64,000 bases of DNA from Spironucleus salmonicida (Eukaryota > Fornicata > Diplomonadida > Hexamitidae), in assembly GCA_000497125.2 (NCBI GenBank), contig CM035317.1, positions 522,001-586,000 of the forward strand, written 5' to 3'. The notes below the pieces were generated by a model that was not told the DNA's origin, made no database searches, and saw nothing but the letters and a program-made list of their open reading frames with translations. The translations under genes were made by a program, and so were the position numbers. Below, in pieces: positions 1 through 13,400 of the stretch (position 1 is its first letter; the number at the start of each line of letters is the position of its first letter).

Positions 1-3000
1 CCAAGTGTATTAGCGGCTACACGCTGGTAGGAGGGTAGTGTACTCTGTCCCAATAAAGCTGTAATAGCGATTCAGCTAAATGCCAACATGGGTCGTTTTG
101 CCCCTAGGCCTCCGGTACGAGATGCTAAAACTGCACTGGGATAAGCATCCAGCAGTCCTGTAACTGCGCCGGTCAGATTATCGTCGGATGTTAAACGTGC
201 AGTGGTGACTTTTGCTCTAAATGCGTAAGCAGCCTCATTTTAGTGAATGGAAAGTGCGTAACTTCCATTCCTAACAGGAACTGCTCGGAAAGCAGAGACT
301 GCAGTGTGGGCTACTACTGCAACGGATCAAAATGTCAAAGCTGTTCCATGTCCACTGATCCCAACGTCCAGTGCTACTGTGAGAATGATGATACTATTCA
401 AGGATGTTCCGTTTGTGACGTCGGTGGCAGTGGGTGTAGAACTTGTGGTTCGAATTAGGTGTATGGAACAGTTTATAATCGAAACTTCAAAAGTTGCTAG
501 AACCCAAAAAGTTGTTTCCGCGGTTCCAGTACTACTAACCCCACTAGTACTAATTGCACCTAGGGATTTTATTGTGACGAAGCGGCCTTAACCTGTCGGA
601 CCTGCGATACTATGTATCTGAGCGAAGGTTGTAATTGTAGCCCTCATAGAAAGCTGTATAATTGTGTAATTTGCAATAGAGAATAATGTGGATAATGTGG
701 GTACGGATTTCTCCTGTCAAAAATTAGCACGGGAACCAACTGCCTCGCCAATTACTGCACGAACGAGACGAGCTTGTGTTTAAATAATTATGCCTGCCCG
801 TCGTGGACCAAGGGAATGGCAGCTTGCGAAACCTGTGTGATAGGTTAAACGGTACCTTGTTAATGCTTTTACCTACAAAACTGCGAGACCTGCGATCTTA
901 CTGCTTAAACATGCGAGACTTGTCTTCCCGGATTTATTTTCAACGGTGAAAAACGCTGCGTAGCGAAGCAGAATGTATGCAGCCCTTAAAAAGAATCATT
1001 TACCTGCAATGTCGGAAGTACCTGCGCTGGAAACCCTGGAGAAGACTGCTTGGTATGTTCTAGCATTAAGGAGGGTCAGTTTTGCAATTGTGGTAAGATG
1101 CTTTAGGAAAATTGTAAGGAATGCGAAGGAGATAGTTGTAAAGTTTGTTTAGATAAGTACTTACCCATCGGGGGAATTTGTGTACCCAATATGTGTGGAG
1201 AGCCCAAAAACACGCAAAACTGCATTGATGGTTACTACTGTCCGAATAATGCGACTTCGGAAACTGACGTTTGCAAGCCATGCAATAACTAATAGCAGGA
1301 ATGCAAATGCGGGCTTCTCCCCAGCTGTTAAACGTGTGGGTCTGGAGCTAATACATGTGGTTCCTGCTTCTCTGGATATGATTTACAATCTAGTAACTAA
1401 CAATGCGTTTTGAAGGGCGATATCTGCGACTTCGCTAACGGCTCCACGCTTTGCACGTCTGGCAAGTTCTGCTAAGGCAAATTCGGAGAAGCGTGCGTAC
1501 CTTGCGATTCAATGAGCAAAGGTAAGGCCTGCAAATGCGGAGGTGCGCTGTTCCAAAATTGTAAGTAATGTAATTCGGAGAATGATGGGTGCGAGGACTG
1601 CATTGACGGTTATTACCCGTACAACAACATCTGCGTCACAAACACCTGCAATGCTGGCGGGCCCTCAAGCACCTGCGCGCTGGGCAATTACTGCCCTAAT
1701 GGGAGCGGAAACAATGTAAACTGCCTGCTGTGCACAGACAAATCCCCTAACTCCTGCCAATGCGGGGCCAACTTCTGCCAAACCTGTGGAGATACCAATA
1801 ATTCCTGCGGTTCCTGCATTGCTGGGTACGAATTAGATGCCAAGAATTAATGTATTCTGAAGGCAAATATATGCGATTCTAATAATAAATCAACATTATG
1901 TAATGACGACTTTTACTGTAATAGTACTTTTGGAACCATTTGCGCCAGCTGTGGCCAGCTTTAGATAGACGAATCCTGCCACTGCAGTGGAGAGGACATC
2001 AAGAACTGTAACAAGTGCAGTAATGGGCGATGCACAAACTGTCTTTCTGGGTTTGAGCTGCTGCAAGGGACCTGCGCCTAAAACAACTGCGGCGATGATT
2101 TTTCGGCGACTAAATGCCTTCCCCAACACCACTGTCCTCCTGGCTCGGAAGCAAATGCAAAATGCGAGCCCTGCTCAATTGCGGTAGACGCAGTATGCAA
2201 CTGTGGTACAGCATAAAACTGTAAAACCTGTGGAATTCTATCCAACACATGCCAGACGTGCAAGAGTGGCCATGTATTCAATCCTTCCACTCTGCAATGT
2301 GTTGAGATCACAGACAAAACTACAAATATATGCGATAAAGACAACAAGTCTTCGAGGTGCAACAACTCGTTCTTTTGCAATGGCTAGTTCGGCGAGGTCT
2401 GCCTGCCCTGCAACCAGCTGACGAGTGGGAAGTCGTGCAACTGCGGCGGAACCCTCAGCGAAAACTGCATTTTCTGCTAAGATGCAAAATGCAAACTCTG
2501 TATTGCTGGGCTGGAGCTCCTCAACGGCGAGTGCAAGCCTAACAGATGCGGGCCAGCAAACTCCTGCTTCAACGGCTTCTTCTGCCCTTCTAATGATGTA
2601 GAATCCAACTGCTAGCTCTGCACCACCGTATCTGTTAAGGAATGCAAATGCTCGGGTGCCAAAAACTGCCAGACCTGCTCGGCGTACCAAGACAGCTGCC
2701 AGACCTGCCTGACAGGATTTCTACTGGTAAACGGCTTCTGCCAGCCCAAAGTCAACTGCCTTGACACCTCTGACTGCCCGGTAAACTAGTACTGCGACGA
2801 GACTGATAGTTAGTGCAACGTCTGCGGAAAATAGGACAAAGCCTGCAACTGCGGCAGCTCGATAAACTGCATCGCGTGCAGTGCTGCCGGAACCTGCTCC
2901 AGCTGCCTGTCTGGGTACGGGCCCGACTCTCAGAACTCCTGCTCGGTGCCGATTTGCAGCATCAATGTTCCGGCGGGGCACTACTGCAGCGGCCCCAATG

Positions 3001-3746
3001 ATACGAAATAATGCCCTGCGGCCCAAAACCAGTGCAACTGCGGGAACGCGCAGAACTGCGCCACCTGCACCGCGGACAACAAGGGCTGCGCCACCTGCAT
3101 GGCAGGCTCGGTGATGATCAACAAACAGTGCCTGGTGAGCCCTCCAGGCTTCACGGGTGTATGCGATAACGTTTCAGACTCATCATTCTGCCTCACCGGG
3201 CATGCCTGCATTTTACCAAAGTCCTGCTCTCTGTGCAAGCATGTATCGCCAGGATTTCTATGCAACTGCGAGGGGAACCAGTTCGACACCTGCACGAGCT
3301 GCGACGGGAACAAGTGCGCAGGCTGCTTTACCGGATACGTGCTGGTCGATCAGGTCTGCAAGGTGATGTGCAAGACGGACGATAACTGCTTGGTAGGCTA
3401 AATGTGCGGTGCCTCCCAGTCCTGCGAGGGCTGCAACGGTAAGAGTTCGTGCAACTGCTCCGGTATGCAAAACTGCGCAAACTGCAGCGACACGAAATGC
3501 GTCGCCTGCACCCCGGAATGGAAGTTGAGCACGGAAGATTAATGCGACTCCTGCGCTGAAGGGTTTGAAATGGTCGAGCAAGTTTGTGTCCCTATATAAG
3601 AATAACGTAATGAGTCGCTGTTCATAGCGAACATAGCCGGCATGGTGGTAGCTGCGGTGGCCGCGGTAGGCATAATAGCCGGCGTGTCCATATTTTACGC
3701 CAAGCGCCCTAAGAAATACAGCTTCTAGCATGCAATGATAGAGTGA
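1..3746 (+). CDS. Cysteine-rich (CXXC) membrane protein, VSP/CRMP-like, 5' end outside the window
   Basis: One frame is open from the window edge (codons begin at base 3) to TGA at 3744-3746, about 1248 codons, provided that more than 20 in-frame TAA/TAG codons are read as Gln. The protein is packed with CXXC and CXC motifs (for example CSSCNC-like and CATCTADNKGCATC-like clusters) spaced as in diplomonad variant surface and cysteine-rich membrane proteins. The end has a hydrophobic segment (near 3625-3690, IANIAGMVVAAVAAVGIIAG) and then a short basic tail, YAKRPKKYSF, about 20 residues from the stop. This gives a large extracellular Cys-rich ectodomain, one membrane pass and a small cytoplasmic tail. 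The start and signal peptide lie upstream of the window. The family role in surface coat or host/prey interaction is known from Giardia and Spironucleus; a specific function cannot be read here. The tail differs from the Giardia VSP CRGKA tail, so CRMP-like is the safer name. Confidence 0.88.
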
Positions 3747-4758
3747 GACCTTGAATAACACTTGAGGACCGACCTCTAGAATCACGTACTACATAGATGC
3801 AATGATGATGGAGCAGAACTATTATTGAAAATTTTATATGCTCATTACTAGCAAAGCGGTATTCCAAATTAGTTTGTTAATCGCAGTTAAGTGAGCCATG
3901 AAATATCATATAATGCGATGCCAATATCCTAAAAATATATATAAGTTAAAAATTGAAATTCGCTTGTTGTAGCGAGTATCTCATGGAATCTGGAAAATTT
4001 CGTGGAATTCCATAGTTTAATATAATGTTACTTTGTAAGTGCGAAATATATTCAATATCTTAATAGAGACGTTTATCGATTATTGTTTGATTTTAGTTGG
4101 TGGTTTTAGTCTTAATTGTACTAAAATGAATATACAAAACAAGTTTAGTACTCTATTGAGGTGAAATATTACTTTGAGAATTTCTATATTATTACGAGGC
4201 CTAATTGATTCGGTTGTTCAAAAATATAATGAACTATGTATAATATGTATAATTAGTGTAGCAATACCAATATTCACTAGACAGTAGTTCGAAATGAAAT
4301 GAGTTCATTGCCCTAAATTAGCACGGCCAAGTATGAATAAGGTTAGTTAATTTTAATATTACAATACATATGCAAATAACAATAATATGTAGTACACAGT
4401 GCAAACCTAACTCTCAAACTTTAATTAGTTAAAGGAAGGCGATAATATAGCAATTTTGTATCTATTTAGCATAACAGCACTGAAATTGCCCTTTTTAACT
4501 TGGATTAAAAACTGTTGCACTTATATTTTTCAGAACCTTCCATAATTAAAACTATCCAAAATTGATACTTCGCTAAGAAACTAGCAAATGTATACTGTAA
4601 TATATGTTCCTTGGTACTAATTAAAATATTTTATAACTATGCATATTCAAGATAGTAATAACGGAATCTAATTCCAATTTTTATCATTCTGATACAGTAT
4701 ACTAATACTTTAGTAGTATATAATACGTACTAAATACATAAACTTGCGAAACTCATTT
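3747..4758. other. AT-rich intergenic region
   Basis: This AT-rich stretch lies between the stop of the cysteine-rich gene and the stop of the weak minus-strand frame ending at 4759. TGA occurs often in the frames I looked at, and I see no recognisable gene or RNA. The only structure is the hairpin starting at 4737. Confidence 0.6.
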
Positions 4759-4783
4759 TCAAAATAAGTTTCGCAAGTTTATG
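4737..4783. repeat. Perfect 17-bp inverted repeat (hairpin) spanning a stop codon
   Basis: The arms at 4737-4753 (CATAAACTTGCGAAACT) and 4767-4783 are perfect reverse complements separated by 13 bases. The pairing resumes imperfectly outward (near 4730-4735 with 4785-4790, and an AGTAGTAT/ATACTACT pair near 4712 and 4800). The minus-strand TGA at 4759-4761 sits in the loop. It could be a transcript 3'-end structure or a small inverted-repeat relic. Confidence 0.85.
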
Positions 4784-5298
4784 CTTTTAGACATATTACA
4801 TACTACTCCTTCAAGCTTGTAGTATAATTACATTTTCTTATTCAATATACTTTATATATTAATTAATAGCTAAATGTTTTCGACTCCATTTTTGTTGAAA
4901 CTTTCCTGCAGGTTGATCTCTAGGATTTATACGATTTTGCTGGTTTCTTATTACTAAATATTTGGATTTTACAAAGCAGTATTAATGATTCCCAGTGCCC
5001 ATGGAACAATACCTATTTGAACACCAGAAAATGTTGTTGTGAACTCTTAAGCTCTATTTTCGCATTTACTTTACTTGACTAACAAAAATAGAAGCATGTA
5101 GAAATTCAGAATAACCACAACTTTTGAGTCAGATGCACTTATTACAAGACATAATTCTTCAATAGTTTTTTCATCTAATTCTAGGTTATTAGTTATCACA
5201 TTATAAAATATTTTATGAATTTAATTCATATTGTGCTTAAGTTAAGTCTAGCTAGACTAATTAATGTACTGCAATGTTATATCCTGCTTACTGAGCAT
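4759..5298 (-). CDS. Hypothetical protein, possibly the 3' remnant of a longer gene (weak)
   Basis: With TAR as Gln the minus strand has a frame with no TGA from about 5434 down to the TGA at 4759-4761. The first ATG is at 5298, giving 179 residues. The product is mixed-composition and looks protein-like (segments such as ELDEKTIEELCLVISASDSK and GVQIGIVPWALGIINTALQN), but I recognise no family. Upstream, the same frame carries further protein-like sequence interrupted by TGA at about 5434 and 5674. It may therefore be a decayed gene rather than a complete one. Open length alone is weak evidence because TGA is the only stop. Confidence 0.35.
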
Positions 5299-7483
5299 TG
5301 AAACTAATTGTAAATCATTGAAATTACACTCATATGACTTAAAAATAATCTTAGCATATTAGTCAACTTTAAAATCTTCTGGGATATCAATAATCGAACG
5401 AATAGACAAAAATACTTCTATTTCATCACATTTTCACTAGATTTCTAATGAAATAATCTGACCTTAGTGTGTGAATTATATCACCTTTTACTTTATAAAT
5501 AACTAATTCAACAATTAAAACAAGAAGAATTTCAACCTAATCAGCTTAATATTGCATATTTGAGTCTACTACTACTATATTAGTACTCTGTACTAATCAT
5601 GGAAATGATTAGCAGTGAATTTATTTAGGTTTTAAAAATGGTAAATATAACTGTATAAGCCTTAAAAGATAAGTCACATGTATGCTGTAAAAAAGTAATG
5701 AGAGCACCTTGAATATTTGTATTGTATAAATGGAATATAATTGCGCCTTGTAATTTTATTTGCATAACAAAACTCACGGACTCCTTAAAATGCTTCTTTA
5801 CATATAAATTTATCATAACTATGTCCAGAGGTATTGTTATTAGACATTATAAATTAATAAAACTGGTAAGCATATGTAATAAAATAAACATAATTATATA
5901 AATTATAGATATATGGAGAGTAAAATTTACCTATCAAACACATATTCTCCTGATAACCAATTTTTTGGCTTCAAGTATAGCGTAGCTACAACATCTAGTT
6001 AAAATTTTCAAAATATGATATTAGTATATCATATTTCACCGTCTGATGCACTATACTATCATGGAATAGAGTTTGTCAATTGTTTGCATTGCCATTTATT
6101 AAAAAAAGCTCGCCTTTGATAATTTAGCATATTCAGTATACTTATTGGAACCAGTTCCCCAGTTTAAACAGTGTTCAACACAATACATTTATGTATTATG
6201 AATTCTTTAAAAATATAACTGATGTACTAGAGATATGCAATTCTGAGATTTCTCCTGACATAAAAGGTGGCACTACGTATTATTTATTTATCAGTTGATA
6301 ATCTTCTATAATATACAGGTTACAATTCGTGACTTATGAAGAAAAACAATAATTGTTGATGTTTACTCATTCAATTAAGAAAACTATTATTGTGTACTTT
6401 AAAGTAGATCTTTTCATCATTGCAAAAGCTCTTTACTTGACTAACCACCATTCAGTAATTATCTTGAACTTGCAATATATAAACTGATGTTAACAACATT
6501 AACTTCAGCAATAAACTGCATTATCTATTTACTTATCTTCACTGAGATATGATTTCTATCATTTATAAAAATATTTAGACCCTGGATAGATGATTCCTTT
6601 GTTTAGTCAAGGCACCTGATATATGATGTATAAGTAAAGTATAAAAGTCAATCTAGCTTCATTTATCCAATATTACACTAATGGATATCATTAATAGCCC
6701 AGCAGCCAGCTTTCTCTGTCTTTTCTTGAATAGCTTTACTCTCAAAGATTATTTGACGCAGTTGTAAAATAAAATATTTGTGGAATAAAAAGTGTTCGCT
6801 CTGCTTATAAATCTTGGTTTGCCTCGAAGTATCATGTAACTTATCAATAAATAATAGACGACTCCAAATGTTAGCTCTACAGGCGACTACAGCTACCAAT
6901 CATTAACTTGAATATGCCCCTGGTATATTTAGCTAGATGGAAATCAAACTTGCAGTGATCAAATTTGTCATATACATGGTTGGAAACTTGAAATTCTTAG
7001 TAAAGCAAGAAGCTCAAGTAAAGCATATAAGGATACCAAGTATTAACACTAACAAAGTTTGGACTAGTGCACCTTATTTAGCATAAATAAATTGCAATAA
7101 CCTATTAGATAAATTCTGTGGTATTGAGAACATGTTTTCCAGCAACCGACATATGCTAAAATTTAAATAAACAATCACTCAAGAATAATCACGTAGATTT
7201 TATTTTACTCAATTGTGGCTATAACAGTATTGATTTTCACAAATGTATACAACAACTCATATTATAGCTTCCCCTTAATATTGTAAAGATTTTAGTCGAA
7301 ACATTCTTTTTAGCTTGCTGTCCTAGGCTCTGTATAAAAATATTTTACATTTACTTCAGAAATATTGGTGCTACCTTAAAATACGGAAATCAATTTGTTC
7401 ACAACTTAATTGTACGTCTACTATAAAAATTTTGTTTAGGTAAGAGAAAGTTGATATATATCCTTAACTATCGCATTCTAACA
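5299..7483 (-). pseudogene. Degenerate coding-like sequence downstream of the giant coiled-coil gene
   Basis: No intact gene is seen. On the minus strand, stretches of 60 to 110 codons read as plausible protein but change frame or meet TGA. Directly after the TGA at 7484 the same frame stays open for about 100 more codons (to about 7172). Another frame is open from about 7180 to 6845, and a third from about 6899 to 6640. This fits a decayed continuation of the upstream gene or a decayed neighbour, but AT-rich noncoding DNA produces similar runs. The call is tentative. Confidence 0.3.
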
Positions 7484-10400
7484 TCATTTTTTATATTCTG
7501 ATGGAATCAAAAATTATTTATTGTCATCAGTTAGCTAATCGACGATTAAAGTAGTTCCATCGATAGAGACTGGGAAAAGATGTATTCCAAGCAAAAATCC
7601 AACTATGTCTCTGTTGTTAAGAATTTATGTATAAGTATCTTCCTCTCCTACCTTTTTATAGGTTATAGATGAATTAACTAAACAGGTATTTATCTATTCC
7701 AGTATTTGTAAAACATATAATTAATTTACTTTTTTAGCGGTAATCTCTTGAAAGTTTACACTGTTCGCGACCCACATGATATCCACACCCTAAATACATA
7801 GAGAGTTTGCTTTTTTATCATTGCAGAACTTACCTAGCTATGCAAATTTTGATTGATATGCTACTTTTAGCGCCGTAGTGTTTGCTATCTTATTCTTCAG
7901 CTCATATATTTCTAAAGGTATTACAGTAGCTAGAATAAGAGTATAAATATTCATCTAATTACTTACTTTTACTATATAGCAATTTTCAATACCTACTTTG
8001 TATACAATCAAGATACCAAAAATTTTATTAATATCTGTTAATTAAAGTCCCAACATATAAATCTATAAACATATTTCTTCAGACTACTAATCTATAATAG
8101 ATATTAATTTATTTTACTTTGTAATCTGCTAAATTTAAGTAAAAATATTTTCAGCAAACGGTTCAGATATATTTATCAGACAGTTTACGATAACGTTTAA
8201 ATTATTAAATTGGCGGGTATAGTTAACCAATTAAAAAATACCTAGAGCGAATACCTTCTTTGATATGCCCATAAACTCTTTTTTTACATTTGCTTATTTT
8301 TTTTAAGTTTGATCTTATTAGACAGCGTTATTATTGTTTCCTTCTCCCAATTATTTTTAAAATTATATTAAAAAAACTTAAAATACAATAACGCAAATTG
8401 TGGGGTGAAGACCTAGCACTGCTTACAACTTTTATTGCATACTAAATATTTATTTCCATGTTTTATCTCTTATTAGTTCATTATAACATTTTTTTATAAG
8501 AATCTCATTCTATTCCTGTGTGTGATAGCAATACTTTACGTCTCCTTCCTATCGTCGAGGATATAAGGATGTAAGTGGGCCAGTCTCGCGCAATGCCATT
8601 ATCAGCGGTATGGATAATGCTGAGGAGTAACTGGCTTTTGAAATCAATTTATCTTATTACTGTTCATTCCGTTATAATGATACATCAATTACTTGAGACA
8701 ATTAATAATAATTATTATCTTCGTTTTCCTTTAGTTAAGAAACTATTTTTTCCTCAAGAATCAATAAATCTTCTTTGATTATTTTCACGTATTCCTACGC
8801 TGGCATCATATAGTTTAATGCATTCTCTTACATTTTAATTTCATCTTAGTATATCTTTTTTTAATCACTTATTTCAGTTTCAACATTCGTCTTGTTGCAA
8901 TTCGCTAATACTAACTCATATCCAAGTTATTATGATATAACAGCTAAATCATCTAACGCGGTTTTCAAGTATGGTTTTTAAACCCCTGACTCGAGAGTGT
9001 ATTGAAATTTTCGTAACTCCCTTTATTTGGATAGTAAACTTGTTTTAGTATCTATACTAATAGATTTAGCGATATCGAGCATTTCCTCAGCTTCTTTTGA
9101 ACCTTACTCTAACAATTAAATTTAATAATTTGCATTTATTACTTTTTCTGCCATATGCTTTATTTATTATAAATGAATAATATTATCATACTTTGCTTAT
9201 AACATTTCAAACTCAGCTTACGCTTTTATGGCCGCTTTTTCAATATCATTATCTTTATTAGTATTATCTGTTAGTATTTATTACCAAGTATTTGCTTATT
9301 ATAACTATAGCTCTGCCTATTTAATATTAAACTATTTTATTGGTGAATCTAATTCATCTTTTGTTTATAGTAATGCTTTTTCTGCATTTTTAATCTCTTA
9401 TTTTGCATTTAACATTGCGTATTCTTACCGTTTTTCGTACTAAATAACTATATTTTTAGCATCTACATTTGGTTCGCTTGCGTTTGCTTTGGCTGTAGTT
9501 AGTTCTGCTTCCGCTTGGTTGACTTTTAATTTAGCTGTAGTTAGTTCTGCTTCCGCTTGGTTGACTTTTAATTTAGCTGTAGTTAGTTCTGCTTCCGCTT
9601 GGTTGACTTTTAATTTAGCTGTAGTTAGTTCTGCTTCCGCTTGGTTGACTTTTAATTTAGCTGTAGTTAGTTCTGCTTCCGCTTCCTTTACTTCAACCTT
9701 TAATTCCTTTACTTCAACCTTTAATTCCTTTACTTCAACCTTTAATTCCTTTACTTTTAATTTAGCTGTAGTTAGTTCTCCTTCAGCTTCGTCTACTTCG
9801 TTCTTCAGCTATTCTACTTTACCATCTGCTTTTACTACTTCGTTCTTCAGCTATTCTACTTTACCATCTGCTTTTACTACTTCGTTCTTCAGCTATTCTA
9901 CTTTACCATCTGCTTTTACTACTTCGTTCTTCAGCTATTCTACGTTACCATCTGCTTTTACTACTTCGTTCTTCAGCTATTCTACTTTACCATCTGCTTT
10001 TACTACTTCGTTCTTCAGCTATTCTACGTTACCATCTGCTTTTACTACTTCGTTCTTCAGCTATTCTACTTTACCATCTGCTTTTACTACTTCGTTCTTC
10101 AGCTATACTACTTTATCATTTGCTTGGGCTACATCATTATTCAGCTATTCTACTTTTGCTTTTACTTTATTTAAAACCTCCACCTCTTTCTGTGCTTAGT
10201 ATGCTTCTACTTTTTCCGTTCTTGCTTCATATTATGGACTCACCTAGTGGTGTAGACAAATCTGATTGAAGTTTTGCTGGTATTTATTTGTTACCTGGAA
10301 ACATGTTGTAATCCCGGTATCTTTTTATTTTTTAAACATTTCTTCCCCAGTGTGGTTTCCTGAATCCATCAACAGATTAATGCTTGAAACTTTCTCTCCA

Positions 10401-13400
10401 TCCACGTCACGGGTCTAAATTGATAGCATTTTTTTGTTAGAAAATGAATCTCTTATTGTATCCTCCACCCCGAATAGTGAAATTAGATAATCCGGCATCG
10501 GCGGAGATGTCTCAAAAAATAGATTCGAAATGCAAGTTTTATCAGTAATAGTTACGATCGCAAGTTTCTCATCCTTCTATAGTAGACCTAGTTGTTTTAG
10601 CTTTACATAGCAAACGCTGGCGTTCTGAATAGGGTCACCAACGTACATATCTATATCTGGCTTATCTAGGTTCTAGTATTTATCGAAAGATTTTTGTAAA
10701 AACATGAAAAATGCACCTTTAAAAAGCGACTAAAACTGTGCATACATTTCTATCAATGTAATATCATAATTATATTACATCTAAAATGGATTCACATAAA
10801 TCTCCAGATACTGTGAATAATTGTTAATTGATTTTAAAAGTTTATCTATACCAACTAGATGAGCAGGTTATTATCGACACAATGAGATAACTAAGAGTAT
10901 CATTGATGATATTTCTGAAATTTGTTGCTGTTTGAAGAAGCTCAATATTTGGCCAGTACTGCACAACGTGTTGAGTTAATGTTTATCTGATACTCCAATT
11001 AATTTAGATATAGCGTACATGAACTGCTAACTAGCCATAAAATGTAGCACAAATACCACATCTCGATTCAACGATGAGGATGAAGTAAGGTGTAAATTCT
11101 TGTTAAAATCTGCAATTGATGACGGTATTAATACTACCATGGTTTCTTTCTCATTTTGTACCAATTAGCTTGCTCCAACAAGTTCCTTATCCCTCATTAT
11201 AAATAAGGAATTATAAATTTAACTGTGCGAAGAAATCTAATTCAAAGGAATCTTCTTTTTATTAACTTTGAACTAAAATTACTTTGTAGAATTAAAAAAG
11301 TATGGATATTAACCTTTATTAATAATAATCTGTGGGCATATCAATGGGCACAGGAACTGTAGTTCTGCTGCCAAATCAGGTATCATTGTAAGGTAGAAAT
11401 CATTGATGCTCATATTTTTTACCTTATCTTTTACCTATTATATCATAGAATCGTCAGTTTAGGTTGTAATTCGCATATCCTTGTAGTATCGTTAGGTCAG
11501 ACAAGACGGGTGCATTTAGGAGGTGCCAAGAATATTAGATTGCCTATAGGGTTTTCCATCTCTACTATTTTCGGAAGTATACAAAAACTCATTCTATCTA
11601 ATGAAGTTTATAAGGGCTAGATCAGTTCCTGCTGCCAGCAGGTGAACTGTTTTCACTGAGATAAAGGGTATTTTTTCATAAACCTTCTAGTTAGGGAATT
11701 TTATATTAATATCTAACGTGTGTTTGAATAAATAGGTGTACTATTTATTTAGTTTATTTTTAACCTTAATTTGGCTAACTAACTCATCGGTTGCATCAGA
11801 TTGTTAATTCATAAAATAATAAATATTTCTCCAGAATATCGTTTCGATCCCACGCGGGTTGTACAGCATAAGGAGGAATTAGTATAGTTTCTATGTGAAT
11901 ACTTCCAACGTACTATATTTTCTAACATCCGATATCATTTCCTAGAACGACTCCTCTACTTTTTATGACTATCTAAGGTTGATAAAATTGGGAGACGAAA
12001 TGCCCATTAGATCAATAATTTTATAAGCTTTACAGTTCTTGAATAACTCAGATGGTATTAGTCTGAGAAAGTATCGTTCAATCTCTGCAGAATCACCACG
12101 GATGTACTCTACTTTTTACTCTGCTTCTTTCAAGTATTAAGGTTATTCAGCACGTTAAACTGTATCTATTTCCAAACCATTTTTACGAATTTCTAACCAG
12201 TCTAATAAGTATATTAGATCAATAGCTGCTATCTCTTTGATATTCAAAAGTACTTCATCAATGCTCGATTTTGCATTTTCCATAAATTTGACAACGAATA
12301 AGTTGGTTATTCTAACTAGCGCACGGGTGCACAATGCGTAGTTGGTTTTCTGCTAGGATAAACACTCATCGACTAAGATAGTAATTTACTTGTTTTTGCT
12401 AAATTCTTGAATTAAGTTTACATTTTTATTTGGTTTAATAAATCCATTTTTGTATTACTTAATTCTCCAAGATACATGCTCTATTTATAACTATACCTCA
12501 TTATTTTCTTTATTATTTTCAATTTATTTCTACAATTATTTTAACTCTTCTGATAAAGTGACTTAGATTTACTTCAATTGATCTGCTTGTTAATAATTAA
12601 AAAAATTAAACCCACCACTTAGCGAAAATTATTCAAAAGAAGATGTGCCCGTAAAATATGAAACAAATATATTTTTAAGTAATATTTATAATGTCAGCAT
12701 ATCATAATTTTTGATTAACTTGAAACACTCTGCTTTAACATAAGCCATCGTTTTAGAATATTCAATTCCATCTTTCAAATTACTACTAATAATATCTCCA
12801 AGCTTAGTTTTACGTTGATATTTACAAAAAAGTGTTTTTAGCTGTTAACCAATCTTGATAGAACTTCTGTCATATAAAGGTTGAGTGTCTAGCTTCTATT
12901 TCTCTTCTGTAAATCCAGTGTTAATCAATATGGGAATTTTTAGCCCCGAGAATAAGTTGAAGTAGAAGATGGTGTGCAGGGTGACTGTTTTACCGCTCCT
13001 AGAACTCTGGCTCATAACCGCATTTTCGATGGGGAAGAATGCTGAGAACACCGCAAAGTACTGCGCCTTGAACAGGTACGACACGTTGCACATTTGCTGG
13101 AAGATGAACTTGTTGGTATCGTTAAATTCTAATATTTTTAGTAAATGCACTGGGAGCTCAAAGAAGTTTTAAAAATTTGTCGACATAACAGCATCATTGT
13201 AAATTTATTGATTAGTGCTAAGAATAGATTTACCAGCCGACTAATAAATAGTAGTAGGATCTATAGCGTTTGAATATAACATTTGCTGATAAATAAGGTA
13301 AGCACTATATCCAAATATCATGGGCAGTAGATGCGCATATATTTTAAACTTATGTAATGCTATACCAATTATTTGCAGGATAGCCTATTTCTCGACAATG

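Noticed and set aside
12960-13030. Myosin or kinesin motor domain in the giant coiled-coil protein
   Set aside because: Only an imperfect P-loop is seen; switch I, switch II and other motor motifs were not found by eye.
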